Origin: an uncultured Butyricimonas sp.
GTDB lineage: Bacteria > Bacteroidota > Bacteroidia > Bacteroidales > Marinifilaceae
Assembly: GCA_944321845.1 (NCBI GenBank)
Contig: CALUMT010000012.1
Location: 62,001-126,000, forward strand
Length of the DNA: 64,000 nucleotides
Direction: 5' to 3'
Notes under the pieces: model-generated
What the model saw: only the letters and a program-made list of their open reading frames with translations
Told to the model about the DNA's origin: nothing
Database searches by the model: none
Shown: in pieces, positions 42,499 to 52,516 of the stretch
Position numbering within the stretch: position 1 is the stretch's first letter
Layout of the letters: each line of letters begins with the position of its first letter
Made by a program: the position numbers and the translations under genes

Positions 42499-45014
42499 TC
42501 TTTTTTAGCATACAATCGTCTCAAATGATCGGATGCCGTTAATATTTTCAATCGCAAATTCTGCGGATAATTAGGATTCTTCTCCAAGAAGTCATTCACC
42601 ATCAAATACACGTTCTTACCGGTATGCCCGCTTAGACTGGAAGACAACCATCCCCCCGGGAAAAATATATCACCTGTCCGCTGAATCTCCTGCAACTCGC
42701 TCAACACCATTGGAATATACTTCTCCGAACTACTTCTCCGACGAGGATGATTCAACCAACTCAAACAATTTTGTACCCAAACCTCATTCACCCGATTTCG
42801 TTCATCAAGCAATGCATTAAAAACACTGTCTCGCACCTGCTCACAACCTGACACAGAAGGCAATACAAACAAGAACTTATTAACCATATCCCGATTCTTC
42901 ACAGAATCCACGATATACTTTTTCACCCAACCATACAAATTGGAATCCCTCAACACTAGATTCAAGGCAATAGATATTCTGTCATTATCATCCAGATTAA
43001 TATCCCCAAAAACCGGAACATGTTGCAACTGTTTTAACATTCCCGAACCGACTTTAGGCGACGAATACAGCGCAAGCAATGTATGGAAATAAGATTTCCG
43101 ATTCATCTGATTAGGCGTGTTCTTTATCATGTTCACACAAAAACGTTCCAAATCATCTTGCAAAAGCTGACGAGTTCCCTCATCCAAATATGTATTATAG
43201 ACATTTTTCAAAAAAGAAAGCGTGCGATTCACGATCAGATTATTGGCTTCCGTCGGTAAATGCTTAAAGCAAAAACGGACAAACCATTCTCCTTTTACAC
43301 ATTCATGCAACACCCCCTCATATAATAGCTGCCAAGCCACAGCCCTGTATAACGGTTCCTGCAAACGACTTAAATTCTCATCCAGGAATTGCACGGAATA
43401 AGAAGTAGGCAGGAAACAACCATATCCCAAGGCATCACCATCAGGAAATACCACATCATTCGCCCGCCAAGCCGTCAACGAATCCTTCAATTCAATAACG
43501 TAACGATGCAAATGCCCTCCATAAGGCGAGCGCAAAACCGAAATAACCTGAGGCCATACCCGATTCTTTCCACTCTCGTCCACGAGTTCAATACCGGTAT
43601 TTCCAAAACGAATCACCGGGGCTCCCGCTTCCTTCATCCACACGTCATTCCACTCCTGCAGATTCATTCCGGTAGAACTCTCCAGCAAGGCGATCAAATC
43701 ATCCCAACTGGCATTAGAAAAATTCCATTGACGTAAATATTTTCTCAAGGCCAGCTGCAATTTTCGTTCAGACACCCTCCGCTCCAGCATCTTCATCATG
43801 ATAGGAGCCTTATGGTAAATAATATTGCCATACAGCGTACCCGCATTCTCCAGGTTATCCAACTCCTGCAAAATAGGATTTGCCCCAGCAGTCCGATCCA
43901 CGCTCAAAGCGGCTTCATAGTGACTCAAGAAAAAGTTCAAACGATGATTTTCATCCGGATACAGCTCCTCCATGATTTTATCTGCCATAAAATTGGCGAA
44001 AACCTCTTTCAACCACACATCATCAAACCATTTCATCGTCACCAGATCACCAAACCACATATGCGCCGTTTCGTGGGCAATCACATTCGAACGGCTCATT
44101 TGGGCTGCCAAATCCGCATCTTTCCTTAGAAACAAGCGGGATTCATGGTAATAAGTCGCTCCCGGATGCTCCATTCCCCCGAATTGGAAGGAAGGTATCG
44201 CCACCACATTATACACCTCGAATGGATAACGGATTCCCGTGTAAGCCTCCATCCACTTCAGCGAATGTCCCACCTGCTCCACGATAACGGGAATACTGGC
44301 ATTCACTTTCGCCGTATCCGTCTCCCGATAATACACCCCAATCCATCTGCCATCCACGTATCGTTCCGTGTAATTGAACTTACCCACGGCAAAAGCGAAC
44401 AGGTAGGTACTCAAAGGACGTGTTTCCTCGTATTCGCACAACTTATAATCATCAAAATACTCCGTCCGGATCGGTTCCCCATTAGCCACGGCACGCCAGG
44501 TCACCGGCACCTTCAGCATCAACTTGAAACGGGCTTTTATATCCGGCTGATCAAAACACGGCATCAATGTCCGGCAACGATCCGGCACCAGCAGCGTGTA
44601 CATCAGATCCTCCCCCCGGTTCAAGGCAGCCTCTCCCGCGATAAACCGGATAAAAACATTATTACGTCCTTCTTTCAAATACTTCTGCTGAATGACAATA
44701 TGCTCGTTCACGAACTCGTAAGGCACTTCCTCCCCATTCACGATTACCGCTTGCAAATGATTCTCACTCTCCTTGAAATCCAACACCAAAGAAGACAAAT
44801 TCAACATCTCGAAAGTGATCTCGCTCTCAGCGGAAATCACCTGATCCCTTTCTTTCGGTATCGAAAAATAAAGATTATAAGAAACTCCCCCGATATTAGC
44901 TTTTCTTTCTTGGGCTAATTCTTTCGAAACACCTTGTACCTCATCGCTAAACTGGCGTTTGCAAGCGCCCAGTATAATTAGCAATGAAAACATTATCACG
45001 CACCGAATGACCAC
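42495..45014 (-). CDS. M1-family aminopeptidase lipoprotein
   Basis: Zinc aminopeptidase of 839 residues. A lipoprotein signal with lipobox LGAC at about residue 18 indicates membrane anchoring in the periplasm or outer membrane. The exopeptidase motif appears as FGGMEHPGAT (GxMEN variant with His), and the zinc site as VIAHETAHMWFGDLV followed by the Glu in WLKEVFANFMAD (about 305-330). A long C-terminal ERAP1-like helical domain completes it. It is coupled to kdsB by a 4-bp overlap. Probably trims peptides taken up from the gut. Confidence 0.92.
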   Translation of the reverse strand: MVIRCVIMFSLLIILGACKRQFSDEVQGVSKELAQERKANIGGVSYNLYFSIPKERDQVISAESEITFEMLNLSSLVLDFKESENHLQAVIVNGEEVPYEFVNEHIVIQQKYLKEGRNNVFIRFIAGEAALNRGEDLMYTLLVPDRCRTLMPCFDQPDIKARFKLMLKVPVTWRAVANGEPIRTEYFDDYKLCEYEETRPLSTYLFAFAVGKFNYTERYVDGRWIGVYYRETDTAKVNASIPVIVEQVGHSLKWMEAYTGIRYPFEVYNVVAIPSFQFGGMEHPGATYYHESRLFLRKDADLAAQMSRSNVIAHETAHMWFGDLVTMKWFDDVWLKEVFANFMADKIMEELYPDENHRLNFFLSHYEAALSVDRTAGANPILQELDNLENAGTLYGNIIYHKAPIMMKMLERRVSERKLQLALRKYLRQWNFSNASWDDLIALLESSTGMNLQEWNDVWMKEAGAPVIRFGNTGIELVDESGKNRVWPQVISVLRSPYGGHLHRYVIELKDSLTAWRANDVVFPDGDALGYGCFLPTSYSVQFLDENLSRLQEPLYRAVAWQLLYEGVLHECVKGEWFVRFCFKHLPTEANNLIVNRTLSFLKNVYNTYLDEGTRQLLQDDLERFCVNMIKNTPNQMNRKSYFHTLLALYSSPKVGSGMLKQLQHVPVFGDINLDDNDRISIALNLVLRDSNLYGWVKKYIVDSVKNRDMVNKFLFVLPSVSGCEQVRDSVFNALLDERNRVNEVWVQNCLSWLNHPRRRSSSEKYIPMVLSELQEIQRTGDIFFPGGWLSSSLSGHTGKNVYLMVNDFLEKNPNYPQNLRLKILTASDHLRRLYAKKE

Positions 45015-45023
45015 GACTTTCTC

Positions 45024-45380
45024 TTATTTTTGATTAACTTCCCGTTGAATACAGCATTCCCCGTTAAACACGGCCCCCGACTCAATCACGATATAAGCCG
45101 CCTTTATGGTTCCCGTGACAACAGCCTTCGAACGCAATGACACCGTCCCGGAAGAAATCACCTTCCCTTGCAACGCACCCAATATATCTACACTTGGCGA
45201 AGTCACCTCACCCTCTACCTTAGCCGAAGGCCCTATCACCAAACGCCCTTTTGTTTCTATTTTACCCTTAATAATCCCGTCAAAACGGATATCATTGACA
45301 GCCGTCAAATCCCCCACGATCTCCGTTCCCTCACTCAATAGGTTTACCGCCACTTGCTGTTGCTGAACTTCTTTTCCCAT
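45024..45380 (-). CDS. Bactofilin
   Basis: Cytoskeletal beta-helix protein of 118 residues forming filaments (DUF583). Pattern NLLSEGTEIVGDLTAVNDIR, then IKGKIETKGRLVIGPSAKVE with turns repeating every 17-18 residues. Ends 9 bp before the M1 aminopeptidase start and is followed by it on the same strand. Second bactofilin-type gene upstream. Confidence 0.9.
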   Translation of the reverse strand: MGKEVQQQQVAVNLLSEGTEIVGDLTAVNDIRFDGIIKGKIETKGRLVIGPSAKVEGEVTSPSVDILGALQGKVISSGTVSLRSKAVVTGTIKAAYIVIESGAVFNGECCIQREVNQK

Positions 45381-45407
45381 ATTGTCATGTATATTTCATT
45401 ATTCAAT

Positions 45408-45746
45408 TCATTTAACCAATCGCAACCATTTCAACATATAATCCATACCCCTCACCCGCAATCGGTTCACCTCCACTCGTCCTGTCAACACGGCTCCATC
45501 TCCCACTTCCAACACCCGAACCTTCACCTCCCCCTCTATCTTCCCTTCCACGTACAACTCATCACATCTCACCTTCCCCCCGACCACAGCTCCGGACATA
45601 ACCTCCACTCGTCCCTCACTCTGTACGTTTCCACGCACCTGCCCGAATAGCCGCAATCCTTCTTTCATGCACAAGTCTCCATTTACCACGGTATCCTTTA
45701 ACACCATGGCCACTCGAGAATCCATATTCGGTTGCACGTTTGACAT
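45408..45746 (-). CDS. Bactofilin-like protein (second copy)
   Basis: 112 residues with the same beta-helix periodicity (VLKDTVVNGDLCMKEGLRLF, GQVRGNVQSEGRVEV, GGKVRCDELYVEGKIEGEV). Shorter on the C-terminal side and more divergent than its neighbour. Lies 27 bp upstream of it in the same direction, so the two probably form one unit and may co-polymerise. Confidence 0.82.
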   Translation of the reverse strand: MSNVQPNMDSRVAMVLKDTVVNGDLCMKEGLRLFGQVRGNVQSEGRVEVMSGAVVGGKVRCDELYVEGKIEGEVKVRVLEVGDGAVLTGRVEVNRLRVRGMDYMLKWLRLVK

Positions 45747-45764
45747 ACATTTACATTAAACAGC

Positions 45765-45772
45765 CAAATATA
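45765..45772 (-). promoter_or_regulatory. -7 promoter box for the bactofilin operon
   Basis: Minus-strand TATATTTG fits TAnnTTTG, 19 bp before the first bactofilin start. Confidence 0.45.
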
Positions 45773-45874
45773 CTACAACTAATCCGAAATCGGAAATCTC
45801 CCCCCGATATTAACACCAACAAAAAAAAAAAGACTTTATCATGAAAAAGATCCCTAAGACAATCCATTATTTAC

Positions 45875-45907
45875 AAAAAGAAGAACGGGTTATACAACCC
45901 GTTCTTC
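45875..45907 (-). terminator. Terminator of fabH
   Basis: Perfect 12-bp GAAGAACGGGTT/AACCCGTTCTTC hairpin; on the minus strand followed by TTTTTG. Confidence 0.85.
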
Positions 45908-45931
45908 TCATGAAAATATTTTCTACAAATA

Positions 45932-46933
45932 TTACTTTTCCTTCGTGTATCCCCACTTCAGGTAAATGGATCCCCACGTGAAACCGGCACCGAAAGCCGC
46001 TAAAATCAGGTTATCCCCCTTCTTCAACTTATCCTCCCACTCGTACAGGCACAAGGGGATTGTTGCAGAAGTCGTGTTACCGTATTTGTGGATATTCACC
46101 ATCACCTTCTCGGCCGGCAATCCCATACGCTCGCCCGTGGCCTTGATGATACGCAGGTTGGCCTGATGAGGAACCAGCCAGGCCACATCCTCAGAAGTCA
46201 GGTTATTCCGCTTCATGATTTCCACGGACACGTCAGCCATGTTCGAAACGGCATGCTTGAACACCGGCTGTCCTTCCTGGTAAATATAATGTTCCCGGGC
46301 CATCACCGTCTCAATGGTAGGCGGCTTCAACGAACCACCCGCTTTCATGTGCAGGTGAACCCGTCCCATACCGTCGGAACGCAAAATGTGGTCTATCATA
46401 CCCACGTTCTCCATAGTCGGTTCCACCAGCACGGCAGCGGCGGCATCCCCGAAAATAGGACAGGTTGCCCGATCCGTGTAATCCGTGATGACCGACATCT
46501 TCTCGGCTCCCACCACAACTACCTTCTTGTAACGCCCGCTCTCCACGTACTGGCATGCAGTAGTAAACCCGTACAGGAAACCGGAACACCCGGCATTCAC
46601 GTCAAAACTAAAGGCATTCTTAATACCCACCATATCGGAAATGATATTCCCGTTGGCAGGGAAATGCATATCAGGGGTCACCGTACAGCAGATCAACAAA
46701 TCCACCTCCTCGGGTTTCGTCCCCGTTTTACGGAACAAATCCTCAACGGCCCGCGCACCAAGATAGGCGCTGCCTTTCGTGGAATCCCGTAAGATTCGTC
46801 TCTCCTTGATTCCGATACGAGTCATAATCCACTCGTCCGTCGTGTCCACCATCCGGCTCAACTCCTCGTTCGTCAGGATATAATCGGGATAATAGGCTCC
46901 TACCCCCGTGATTACTGCTCTTGGCCTCTCCAT
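45932..46933 (-). CDS. fabH: 3-oxoacyl-ACP synthase III
   Basis: Initiates fatty acid synthesis by condensing acyl-CoA with malonyl-ACP. The 333 residues contain the catalytic Cys in [12 protein letters not shown] (about 115), His in [11 protein letters not shown] (about 250) and Asn in [12 protein letters not shown] (about 285). Part of the conserved run yceD-rpmF-fabH, here without plsX. Confidence 0.96.
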   Translation of the reverse strand: MERPRAVITGVGAYYPDYILTNEELSRMVDTTDEWIMTRIGIKERRILRDSTKGSAYLGARAVEDLFRKTGTKPEEVDLLICCTVTPDMHFPANGNIISDMVGIKNAFSFDVNAGCSGFLYGFTTACQYVESGRYKKVVVVGAEKMSVITDYTDRATCPIFGDAAAAVLVEPTMENVGMIDHILRSDGMGRVHLHMKAGGSLKPPTIETVMAREHYIYQEGQPVFKHAVSNMADVSVEIMKRNNLTSEDVAWLVPHQANLRIIKATGERMGLPAEKVMVNIHKYGNTTSATIPLCLYEWEDKLKKGDNLILAAFGAGFTWGSIYLKWGYTKEK

Positions 46934-46977
46934 AAAATTCTCAATTACAAGATTAATAAATTACCATAAACACACAT

Positions 46978-46999
46978 AGCCCCCTACAAACAGGGGGCT
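46978..46999. promoter_or_regulatory. Hairpin between rpmF and fabH
   Basis: AGCCCCC/GGGGGCT with an 8-nt loop. It lacks a good T-run on the minus strand, so it may be a partial terminator or processing site between rpmF and fabH. Confidence 0.4.
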
Positions 47000-47034
47000 T
47001 GTATTATCTAAGGCAATCGCTTGTCGCGCAATCC

Positions 47035-47220
47035 TTACGCTACAACTGCTTTTTCAATAGCTAATTTACCCCTGTAATATCCACACTCTGGACATACAGT
47101 ATGATACTGTACTGCAGCACCACAATTTGAACACTTTGCTATTGCGGGAACAGTTGCCTTGTCATGTGTTCTTCTCTTATTCCTTCTCTGTTTAGAGATT
47201 CGGTGTTTAGGATGTGCCAT
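47035..47220 (-). CDS. rpmF: Ribosomal protein L32
   Basis: 61-residue large-subunit protein. Basic N-terminus MAHPKHRISKQRRNKRRTHD followed by a zinc ribbon (CSNCGAAVQYHTVCPECG), the zinc-binding C+ form. Located 16 bp after yceD in the conserved order. Confidence 0.97.
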   Translation of the reverse strand: MAHPKHRISKQRRNKRRTHDKATVPAIAKCSNCGAAVQYHTVCPECGYYRGKLAIEKAVVA

Positions 47221-47236
47221 TTCTCTCTATTTTTAT

Positions 47237-47755
47237 TTAGTTATTATTAATTAATTTCTTCAATTCATCCCAACGGGGATCAATCTTATTATTCTCATCT
47301 GTCGTGTATTCCTCCAACGCTCTCTCCATCTCCGGGTTACATTCCCCTTCCGGATGAACCACCCGCAACGGGTAATTAAGCATGAACATCTCGTACAACG
47401 GCTCGCTCAGATCCAGATAATCGGCATCCTGCGACAACAGGATAAAATCATCATCTCCCGAGTCCTCATCTTCCTTGCCTCCCTGCTTCACGTAAAGCCT
47501 CATTTCTCCCTTTATCGGCAGATCCATCTCCTCCAGACACCGGTCACAAATAGCCTTCACGCTCCCGTTCATCTCCATCCTCACCTCCATTAACAAGGAC
47601 GATTTCACGATATCCACCTTCGCTTTCACCAACCCTTCCGTTCCCCTTGTAGCCTCGAAACAGTCGAAGAAATCAGCGCCCATGTCAAACTCGAAGGAGT
47701 GAACCCCTTCTCCTAATCCCCTGTAGGCTATCTTATATTCTTTCAACTTATCCAC
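47237..47755 (-). CDS. yceD: YceD-like (DUF177) protein
   Basis: Protein of about 172 residues with the DUF177 pattern and the CDRCLEEM motif near residue 82; acidic C-terminus. Members are linked to 23S rRNA accumulation and nearly always precede rpmF, as here. I start at the GTG at 47755 because GGAG lies four bases upstream and VDKLKEYKIAYRGL fits the family start; the longer frame from another GTG at 47809 would add 18 residues of no similarity. Confidence 0.9.
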   Translation of the reverse strand: MDKLKEYKIAYRGLGEGVHSFEFDMGADFFDCFEATRGTEGLVKAKVDIVKSSLLMEVRMEMNGSVKAICDRCLEEMDLPIKGEMRLYVKQGGKEDEDSGDDDFILLSQDADYLDLSEPLYEMFMLNYPLRVVHPEGECNPEMERALEEYTTDENNKIDPRWDELKKLINNN

Positions 47756-47759
47756 GATT

Positions 47760-47763
47760 CTCC
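47760..47763 (-). promoter_or_regulatory. Shine-Dalgarno fixing the yceD GTG start
   Basis: GGAG, four bases before GTG, decides for the shorter form of the gene. Confidence 0.5.
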
Positions 47764-47848
47764 AAGTAAAACGGCGCAAATGTACAAAAAATTCCAACAC
47801 GCTAATCACAAACTCCCTTTTTTTTCAATATTTAAACCTCCCGTTCCC

Positions 47849-48781
47849 TTAATAATCCGACTTACGGTACTTGTCATCCCCCTCCTCCAGCAGACTCGTG
47901 TAGCTGAAATAACGGCTCTCGCTGATCTCCCCGCTTTCGACGGCAGCCACCACGGCACAACCCGGCTCATGCGTGTGCGTGCAATTGTTATAACGGCATC
48001 CTGCCGAACACCGGAATATCTCCGGGAAATAATGTGAAATTTCCCCTTTCTCCATCCCGATCAACCCGAAAGCCCGGATCCCGGGAGTATCCACCACGTA
48101 CCCGCCTTCCCGCAACGGGAACATCTCGGCAAAGGTCGTCGTGTGCCGTCCCGTGTCGTGAGCGTCCGAAATCTCCTCCACCTTCAGGTGCAATCCCGGT
48201 TCCACCCGGTTCACCAGCGAGGATTTACCCACACCCGACAACCCGGAAAACACCGTCACCCGCCCCCGCATCAACTCCTTCATCCGTTCCAGTCCCTCCC
48301 CCGTCACCGCGGACACATGCAGGCACTCGTACCCCACCTCCGTGTACACCTGGGTCAAGGCTCCCATCATGAGCTGTTCCTCCTCGTCATACAAGTCCAC
48401 CTTGTTGAACACCAGCACAGCCGGAATACGATAAGCCTCCGCCGAAGCCAGAAAACGGTCAATAAACACGGTTGAAGTCACCGGGTGATTCACCGTCACC
48501 ACCAGCATGGCCACATCCACGTTCGCCGCGATAATATGCGCCTGTTTCGACAGATTCGTCGCCTTGCGGATAATATAATTCTTCCGGTCATGGATTCCGG
48601 TAATCACGGCACCCTCCGTCCCGACCTCCACGTCCACCACATCCCCCACCGCCACGGGATTCGTCGTCTTGATTCCCTGCATCCGGAACTTTCCTTTCAT
48701 CCGGCATTCCACGTTCATCCCCTCCTCCAGCCGTACAATATACCAGCTCCCCGTCGACTTTATCACTACACCTGTTTGCAT
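47849..48781 (-). CDS. rsgA: Small ribosomal subunit biogenesis GTPase
   Basis: Circularly permuted GTPase assisting late 30S assembly. The 310 residues show an N-terminal OB fold, G4 VFNKVDLYDE before G1 GLSGVGKSSLVN, G3 DTPGIRAFGL and a zinc site (CRYNNCTHTHEPGCAV). Divergent from the region leading to rdgB. Confidence 0.96.
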   Translation of the reverse strand: MQTGVVIKSTGSWYIVRLEEGMNVECRMKGKFRMQGIKTTNPVAVGDVVDVEVGTEGAVITGIHDRKNYIIRKATNLSKQAHIIAANVDVAMLVVTVNHPVTSTVFIDRFLASAEAYRIPAVLVFNKVDLYDEEEQLMMGALTQVYTEVGYECLHVSAVTGEGLERMKELMRGRVTVFSGLSGVGKSSLVNRVEPGLHLKVEEISDAHDTGRHTTTFAEMFPLREGGYVVDTPGIRAFGLIGMEKGEISHYFPEIFRCSAGCRYNNCTHTHEPGCAVVAAVESGEISESRYFSYTSLLEEGDDKYRKSDY

Positions 48782-49134
48782 ATCACTTCCTTAAAAATAC
48801 CTCGCGAAGATACAATAAAATCAATTCACCCGTAATAACCAATATACCATATTCTTATTCCCCGGTAATCAGTAGCTTTTTCTCTCCTCACATCCACAAG
48901 TTCTCATCGGCTCTTCACCGACCGGATTCCAGCAATTATACCAAGAAGTGATCAGGAGATAATCAGCCCGAGAACAGCACCGGAAAGATGGCAGAGAAGA
49001 GAAAGTCATACAAGCACGAGAAAAGGAAAGCAGAAGAAAGGCAGAGGAACAGAAGAACGCAGACAAAGGATTTTGATGAATAAAGGCGAATGCCTACATT
49101 CGCGAGGGAAGAAGGGTAAAAACATTCACGAATC
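48782..49134. other. Intergenic region with a possible 31-residue ORF
   Basis: Between divergent rsgA and rdgB. The only candidate gene is plus-strand 48988-49083 (MAEKRKSYKHEKRKAEERQR..., 31 residues, about half Lys/Arg/Glu), ending next to a GCGAATG/CATTCGC hairpin at 49086-49103. Nothing else supported. Confidence 0.3.
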
Positions 49135-49740
49135 ATGAACACGGAAGAAACAAAAAACGGACAAACCACGTTGGTTTTCGCGACAAACAATGTGCATAAA
49201 CTGGAAGAAATACGGGAAATTCTCGGGGAAAAATTCCATATCGTATCACTAAAGGAATTGGGGTGTCAGGAAGATATCCCGGAAGAGCAGGATACCCTGG
49301 AAGGGAATGCCCTGCAGAAGGCCCGGTATATCCGGGATAAATACAAGGTGAATTGTTTCGCCGATGACACGGGTTTGGAAATCGAGGCATTGGGAGGAGA
49401 ACCGGGCGTGTATTCCGCCCGATACGCCGGGGACGGACACGACTCGGAAGCCAACATGCGGAAGGTGTTGGACAAGATGAGCGGGGAGACCAATCGCCGG
49501 GCACGGTTCCGTACGGTCATCGCCCTGCTCCTGGACGGACAGGAACACCTGTTCGAGGGGGAGGTTCGGGGAGAAATCCTACGGGAACGGCACGGAGAAG
49601 GGGGATTCGGTTACGACCCGATTTTCCGACCGGAGGGATTCACCCAAAGTTTCGCCGAGATGAGCCTGGAGGACAAGAACAAAATCAGCCACCGGGGGCG
49701 GGCCACGGAAGCACTCCGGAAATTCCTGAACGAACGATAA
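49135..49740 (+). CDS. rdgB: Non-canonical purine NTP pyrophosphatase
   Basis: HAM1/RdgB-type enzyme of 201 residues removing dITP, dXTP and ITP from the nucleotide pool. Motifs: [54 protein letters not shown] and [10 protein letters not shown]. The first nine residues are an extension. Ten bp before recO, likely co-transcribed. Confidence 0.95.
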   Translation: MNTEETKNGQTTLVFATNNVHKLEEIREILGEKFHIVSLKELGCQEDIPEEQDTLEGNALQKARYIRDKYKVNCFADDTGLEIEALGGEPGVYSARYAGDGHDSEANMRKVLDKMSGETNRRARFRTVIALLLDGQEHLFEGEVRGEILRERHGEGGFGYDPIFRPEGFTQSFAEMSLEDKNKISHRGRATEALRKFLNER

Positions 49741-49750
49741 ACACCCGGGA

Positions 49751-50467
49751 ATGCAGACCGTAAAGGCAGTGATATTAAAAAGCGTGCCCTATTCCGAGCA
49801 ACAGCAGATCCTGCAAACCTACACGGGCGAACGGGGATTCATGCAATTTATCACACCAATACCGTCTTTCCGGCGGAAAACGGCGTTGTCCACCCAATGC
49901 ATGCAGCTGGTGGAGATCGAGTACCTGCCCAACGAGCGGGGTGGATTACACAAGCTGAAATCGACCCAATCGCTCACGGATACCTCCGCCATTTATTTCG
50001 ACGTGTACAAAATGAATATCGCCCTCCTGTGGGGGGAAGTACTCTCCCTTGCCCTGCGTTTCTCCGAACCGAACGAGCAGCTGTTCGAGTACCTGCGTTA
50101 TTCGGTGGAATACCTGAACGCCACGCGGGAAGATATCGCCAACTTCAACCTGCTGTTCCTGTTCCGCCTGAGCCGCATCATGGGATTCGGCATCAACCAC
50201 AACAGCTACGAGAAGGGATACGTACTCGACATCAACGACGGGTGTTTCAAGCCCGCGGCCGTACCGGGGAATTACTGCACGGGGGACCGTTCGGCCCGGG
50301 TAATCCACTCCCTCTGCACCTGCCCGATGGAGGAGTTGAAAAACATCCCGTTGAACCAGGAAAGCCGGAAGATTCTGCTTGATATAGCCCTACTCTTCCT
50401 GGGATTCCACCTGAATATTGATTTCAACACGAAAAGCATACGGGTCATCCGGGAGATTTTCTCCTGA
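49751..50467 (+). CDS. recO: DNA repair protein RecO
   Basis: 238 residues; loads RecA in the RecFOR pathway. N-terminal OB fold with AVILKSVPYSEQQQILQTYT, then helical C-terminal domain. The usual zinc-binding cysteines of some RecO proteins are not conserved, as in other Bacteroidetes. Follows rdgB by 10 bp and ends 5 bp before convergent mtaD. Confidence 0.93.
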   Translation: MQTVKAVILKSVPYSEQQQILQTYTGERGFMQFITPIPSFRRKTALSTQCMQLVEIEYLPNERGGLHKLKSTQSLTDTSAIYFDVYKMNIALLWGEVLSLALRFSEPNEQLFEYLRYSVEYLNATREDIANFNLLFLFRLSRIMGFGINHNSYEKGYVLDINDGCFKPAAVPGNYCTGDRSARVIHSLCTCPMEELKNIPLNQESRKILLDIALLFLGFHLNIDFNTKSIRVIREIFS

Positions 50468-50471
50468 GGGT

Positions 50472-51770
50472 TCAAGGACGAATTTCCCGGGCGAGACGAC
50501 GGACAGCCTCCATGGTCTCCTCCTTATCGATAGTAAGCATCACCCGGTCGCGCATCACCCATTGGCCGTCAATCATGGACGAACGGACATTCTTGCTGTT
50601 CATGGCATAAACGAGGGCAGAATACACGTCGTAAATTGGCATCGCGTTACTGGCATCCAGGTGCACGAGGAGCAGGTCGGCCCGTTTCCCCACCTCGAGC
50701 GAACCGGTGATATCACCCAAACCGACAGCCCTGGCACCATTGATGGTCGCCACCCGGAGAGCCTGGCGGGCATTCATGGCCTCGGGATCCTGGCGGACAC
50801 CCTTGGGCAACAAGGCAGCGAAACGCATCTCCTCGACCATGTCGAGAGTATTGTTGCTGGCCGCCCCATCCGTACCGAGGGAAACGTTCACTCCCCGACG
50901 CAGGTAGGTATCCGTGTCGGCGATACCGCTGGCGAGCTTGAGATTGCTCTTGGGACAATGGGCCACCGAGGTCCCGCAACGGGCCAGCAAATCAATCTCG
51001 CGTTCATTCAACCACACGCCATGAGCCACAACGGTCCTGTCATCCAACAGTCCCAAGCCGTAAAGATATTCCACGGGACGTTTCCCCTCGCTGGCCAGTA
51101 AATCATCCACCTCCTTGCGAGTTTCGGAAACATGTATCTGCAAGAGGCAATTGTAAGTTTCAGACAACTGCTTGGCCTGCCGCAAGGTTTCCCGGGAGCA
51201 GGTGTAAGGCGAATGGGCACACACACCGGGGGTAATCAGGCGGTCGCCTTTCCATTCCTGGAGGATAGACTCCGTACGGGCAATACCTTCCTCCAGCGTG
51301 CGGAAACTCGGGGTAGGGAAATCAATCAAGGATTCCCCCACGACTCCGCGGACTCCCGCCCGTTTGGCTTCCCGGGCAATGATTTCCTCGAAGAAATACA
51401 TGTCGTTGAAGCAGGTCGTTCCCGATTTGATCATTTCGATCAAGGCGAAGCGGGTCGAGACTGCCACGTTCTCGGGCGTCATCCAACGAGCCTCGGCCGG
51501 GAAAATATAGTCCGTCAGCCAGCGATGCAGGGGCAGATCATCGGCATAACCCCGCAACAAGGCCATCGGCAGGTGAGTGTGGGTATTGATAAATCCCGGC
51601 ATGACAACCATTCCCCGGGCATCGACATATTCGGCATCCTCCCGTTCTATTTTCGAGGGAGCAACCTCCCGTATCGTATTCCCCTCGATATACAGGGAGC
51701 CCCCCGGCAACACGTCCATTTGCTCGTTCATTGGCACGAGGGTGGCATTATAGATAACTGTCTTCTTCAT
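50472..51770 (-). CDS. mtaD: Amidohydrolase, 5'-methylthioadenosine/S-adenosylhomocysteine deaminase type
   Basis: Metal-dependent deaminase of 432 residues. Ligands: VMPGFINTHTHLPMALLRGY (HxH), CAHSPYTCS, IHVSE, and LGTDGAASNNTLDM (metal Asp). Best match is MTA/SAH deaminase; other aminohydrolases of the ATZ/TRZ group are possible. It follows the ABC permease gene by 13 bp in the same direction, so it may be the last gene of the efflux operon. Confidence 0.85.
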   Translation of the reverse strand: MKKTVIYNATLVPMNEQMDVLPGGSLYIEGNTIREVAPSKIEREDAEYVDARGMVVMPGFINTHTHLPMALLRGYADDLPLHRWLTDYIFPAEARWMTPENVAVSTRFALIEMIKSGTTCFNDMYFFEEIIAREAKRAGVRGVVGESLIDFPTPSFRTLEEGIARTESILQEWKGDRLITPGVCAHSPYTCSRETLRQAKQLSETYNCLLQIHVSETRKEVDDLLASEGKRPVEYLYGLGLLDDRTVVAHGVWLNEREIDLLARCGTSVAHCPKSNLKLASGIADTDTYLRRGVNVSLGTDGAASNNTLDMVEEMRFAALLPKGVRQDPEAMNARQALRVATINGARAVGLGDITGSLEVGKRADLLLVHLDASNAMPIYDVYSALVYAMNSKNVRSSMIDGQWVMRDRVMLTIDKEETMEAVRRLAREIRP

Positions 51771-51783
51771 TACTTACATCGCA

Positions 51784-52485
51784 TTAGATAAACTTCTCCC
51801 GGTTGCGGGTATTGTTCAGGCCAAAAATAATAAAGAGGGCCGAAGCAATCAACATGTTCATGCGGTTATGGAAAACGGTATTCAGGAATATCTCGGGATT
51901 CTTATCGATAGGTACATCGTAAGGATTCAGGTAGATATTCCATTGGGAGGCTTCCAGCATTCCGCTCATGAAATTCAGCACGAGGGCGATGATGATAATC
52001 ACCACGGAAGTTCCGTTACCGTTCTTGATGGCCGTGCTCAGGAAAAAGGCGAGCGTGCCGATAAAAAGAGCAGGGACCATCGACTGCAAGGTCAAATCCA
52101 TGGGCGGTACGGAAACAATGACCCAGTTCGTGAGTACCGCCAACAGGAAGGTGATAATGAAGCAAATGAAATAAGCGATAACCAGACGCAGGAGCCATAC
52201 CTTGTAGCTGTAATTCGGTATCCCGAAAATGATTTCCACGATCTTGGCATCCTGGTCATTCTGCACCCCGAAACACATGGGATAAAACACCAGCAGGATG
52301 CAGGGCAACATCAGCATGGAATAGGCCGAGGCGGCCGTAATCTCGTCATTCCCGAACAGGCGGGCAATCACGGTAATCACGAAAAAGGCCAGGGCCGCCA
52401 GCATAAAATACAGGAACTTGTTGCCGAATATAATCTTGATGTTATATTGTACCAGCTTTTTTATTGTTATCCAAAACTGTATCAT
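51784..52485 (-). CDS. ABC-2-type transporter permease subunit
   Basis: 233 residues with six predicted membrane helices (about 25-45, 58-78, 103-123, 133-153, 160-180 and 205-225) and no periplasmic domain, the topology of ABC-2 export permeases. No ATPase is encoded separately; the ATPase would be the C-terminal domain of the gene 31 bp upstream. Short for the family, so it probably dimerises or pairs with another permease. Sequence contains YSMLMLPCILLVFYPMCFGV and VIIIIALVLNFMSGM. Confidence 0.85.
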   Translation of the reverse strand: MIQFWITIKKLVQYNIKIIFGNKFLYFMLAALAFFVITVIARLFGNDEITAASAYSMLMLPCILLVFYPMCFGVQNDQDAKIVEIIFGIPNYSYKVWLLRLVIAYFICFIITFLLAVLTNWVIVSVPPMDLTLQSMVPALFIGTLAFFLSTAIKNGNGTSVVIIIIALVLNFMSGMLEASQWNIYLNPYDVPIDKNPEIFLNTVFHNRMNMLIASALFIIFGLNNTRNREKFI

Positions 52486-52516
52486 AATCTTCAGACTTAA
52501 ATCATTTCACGGAGCA

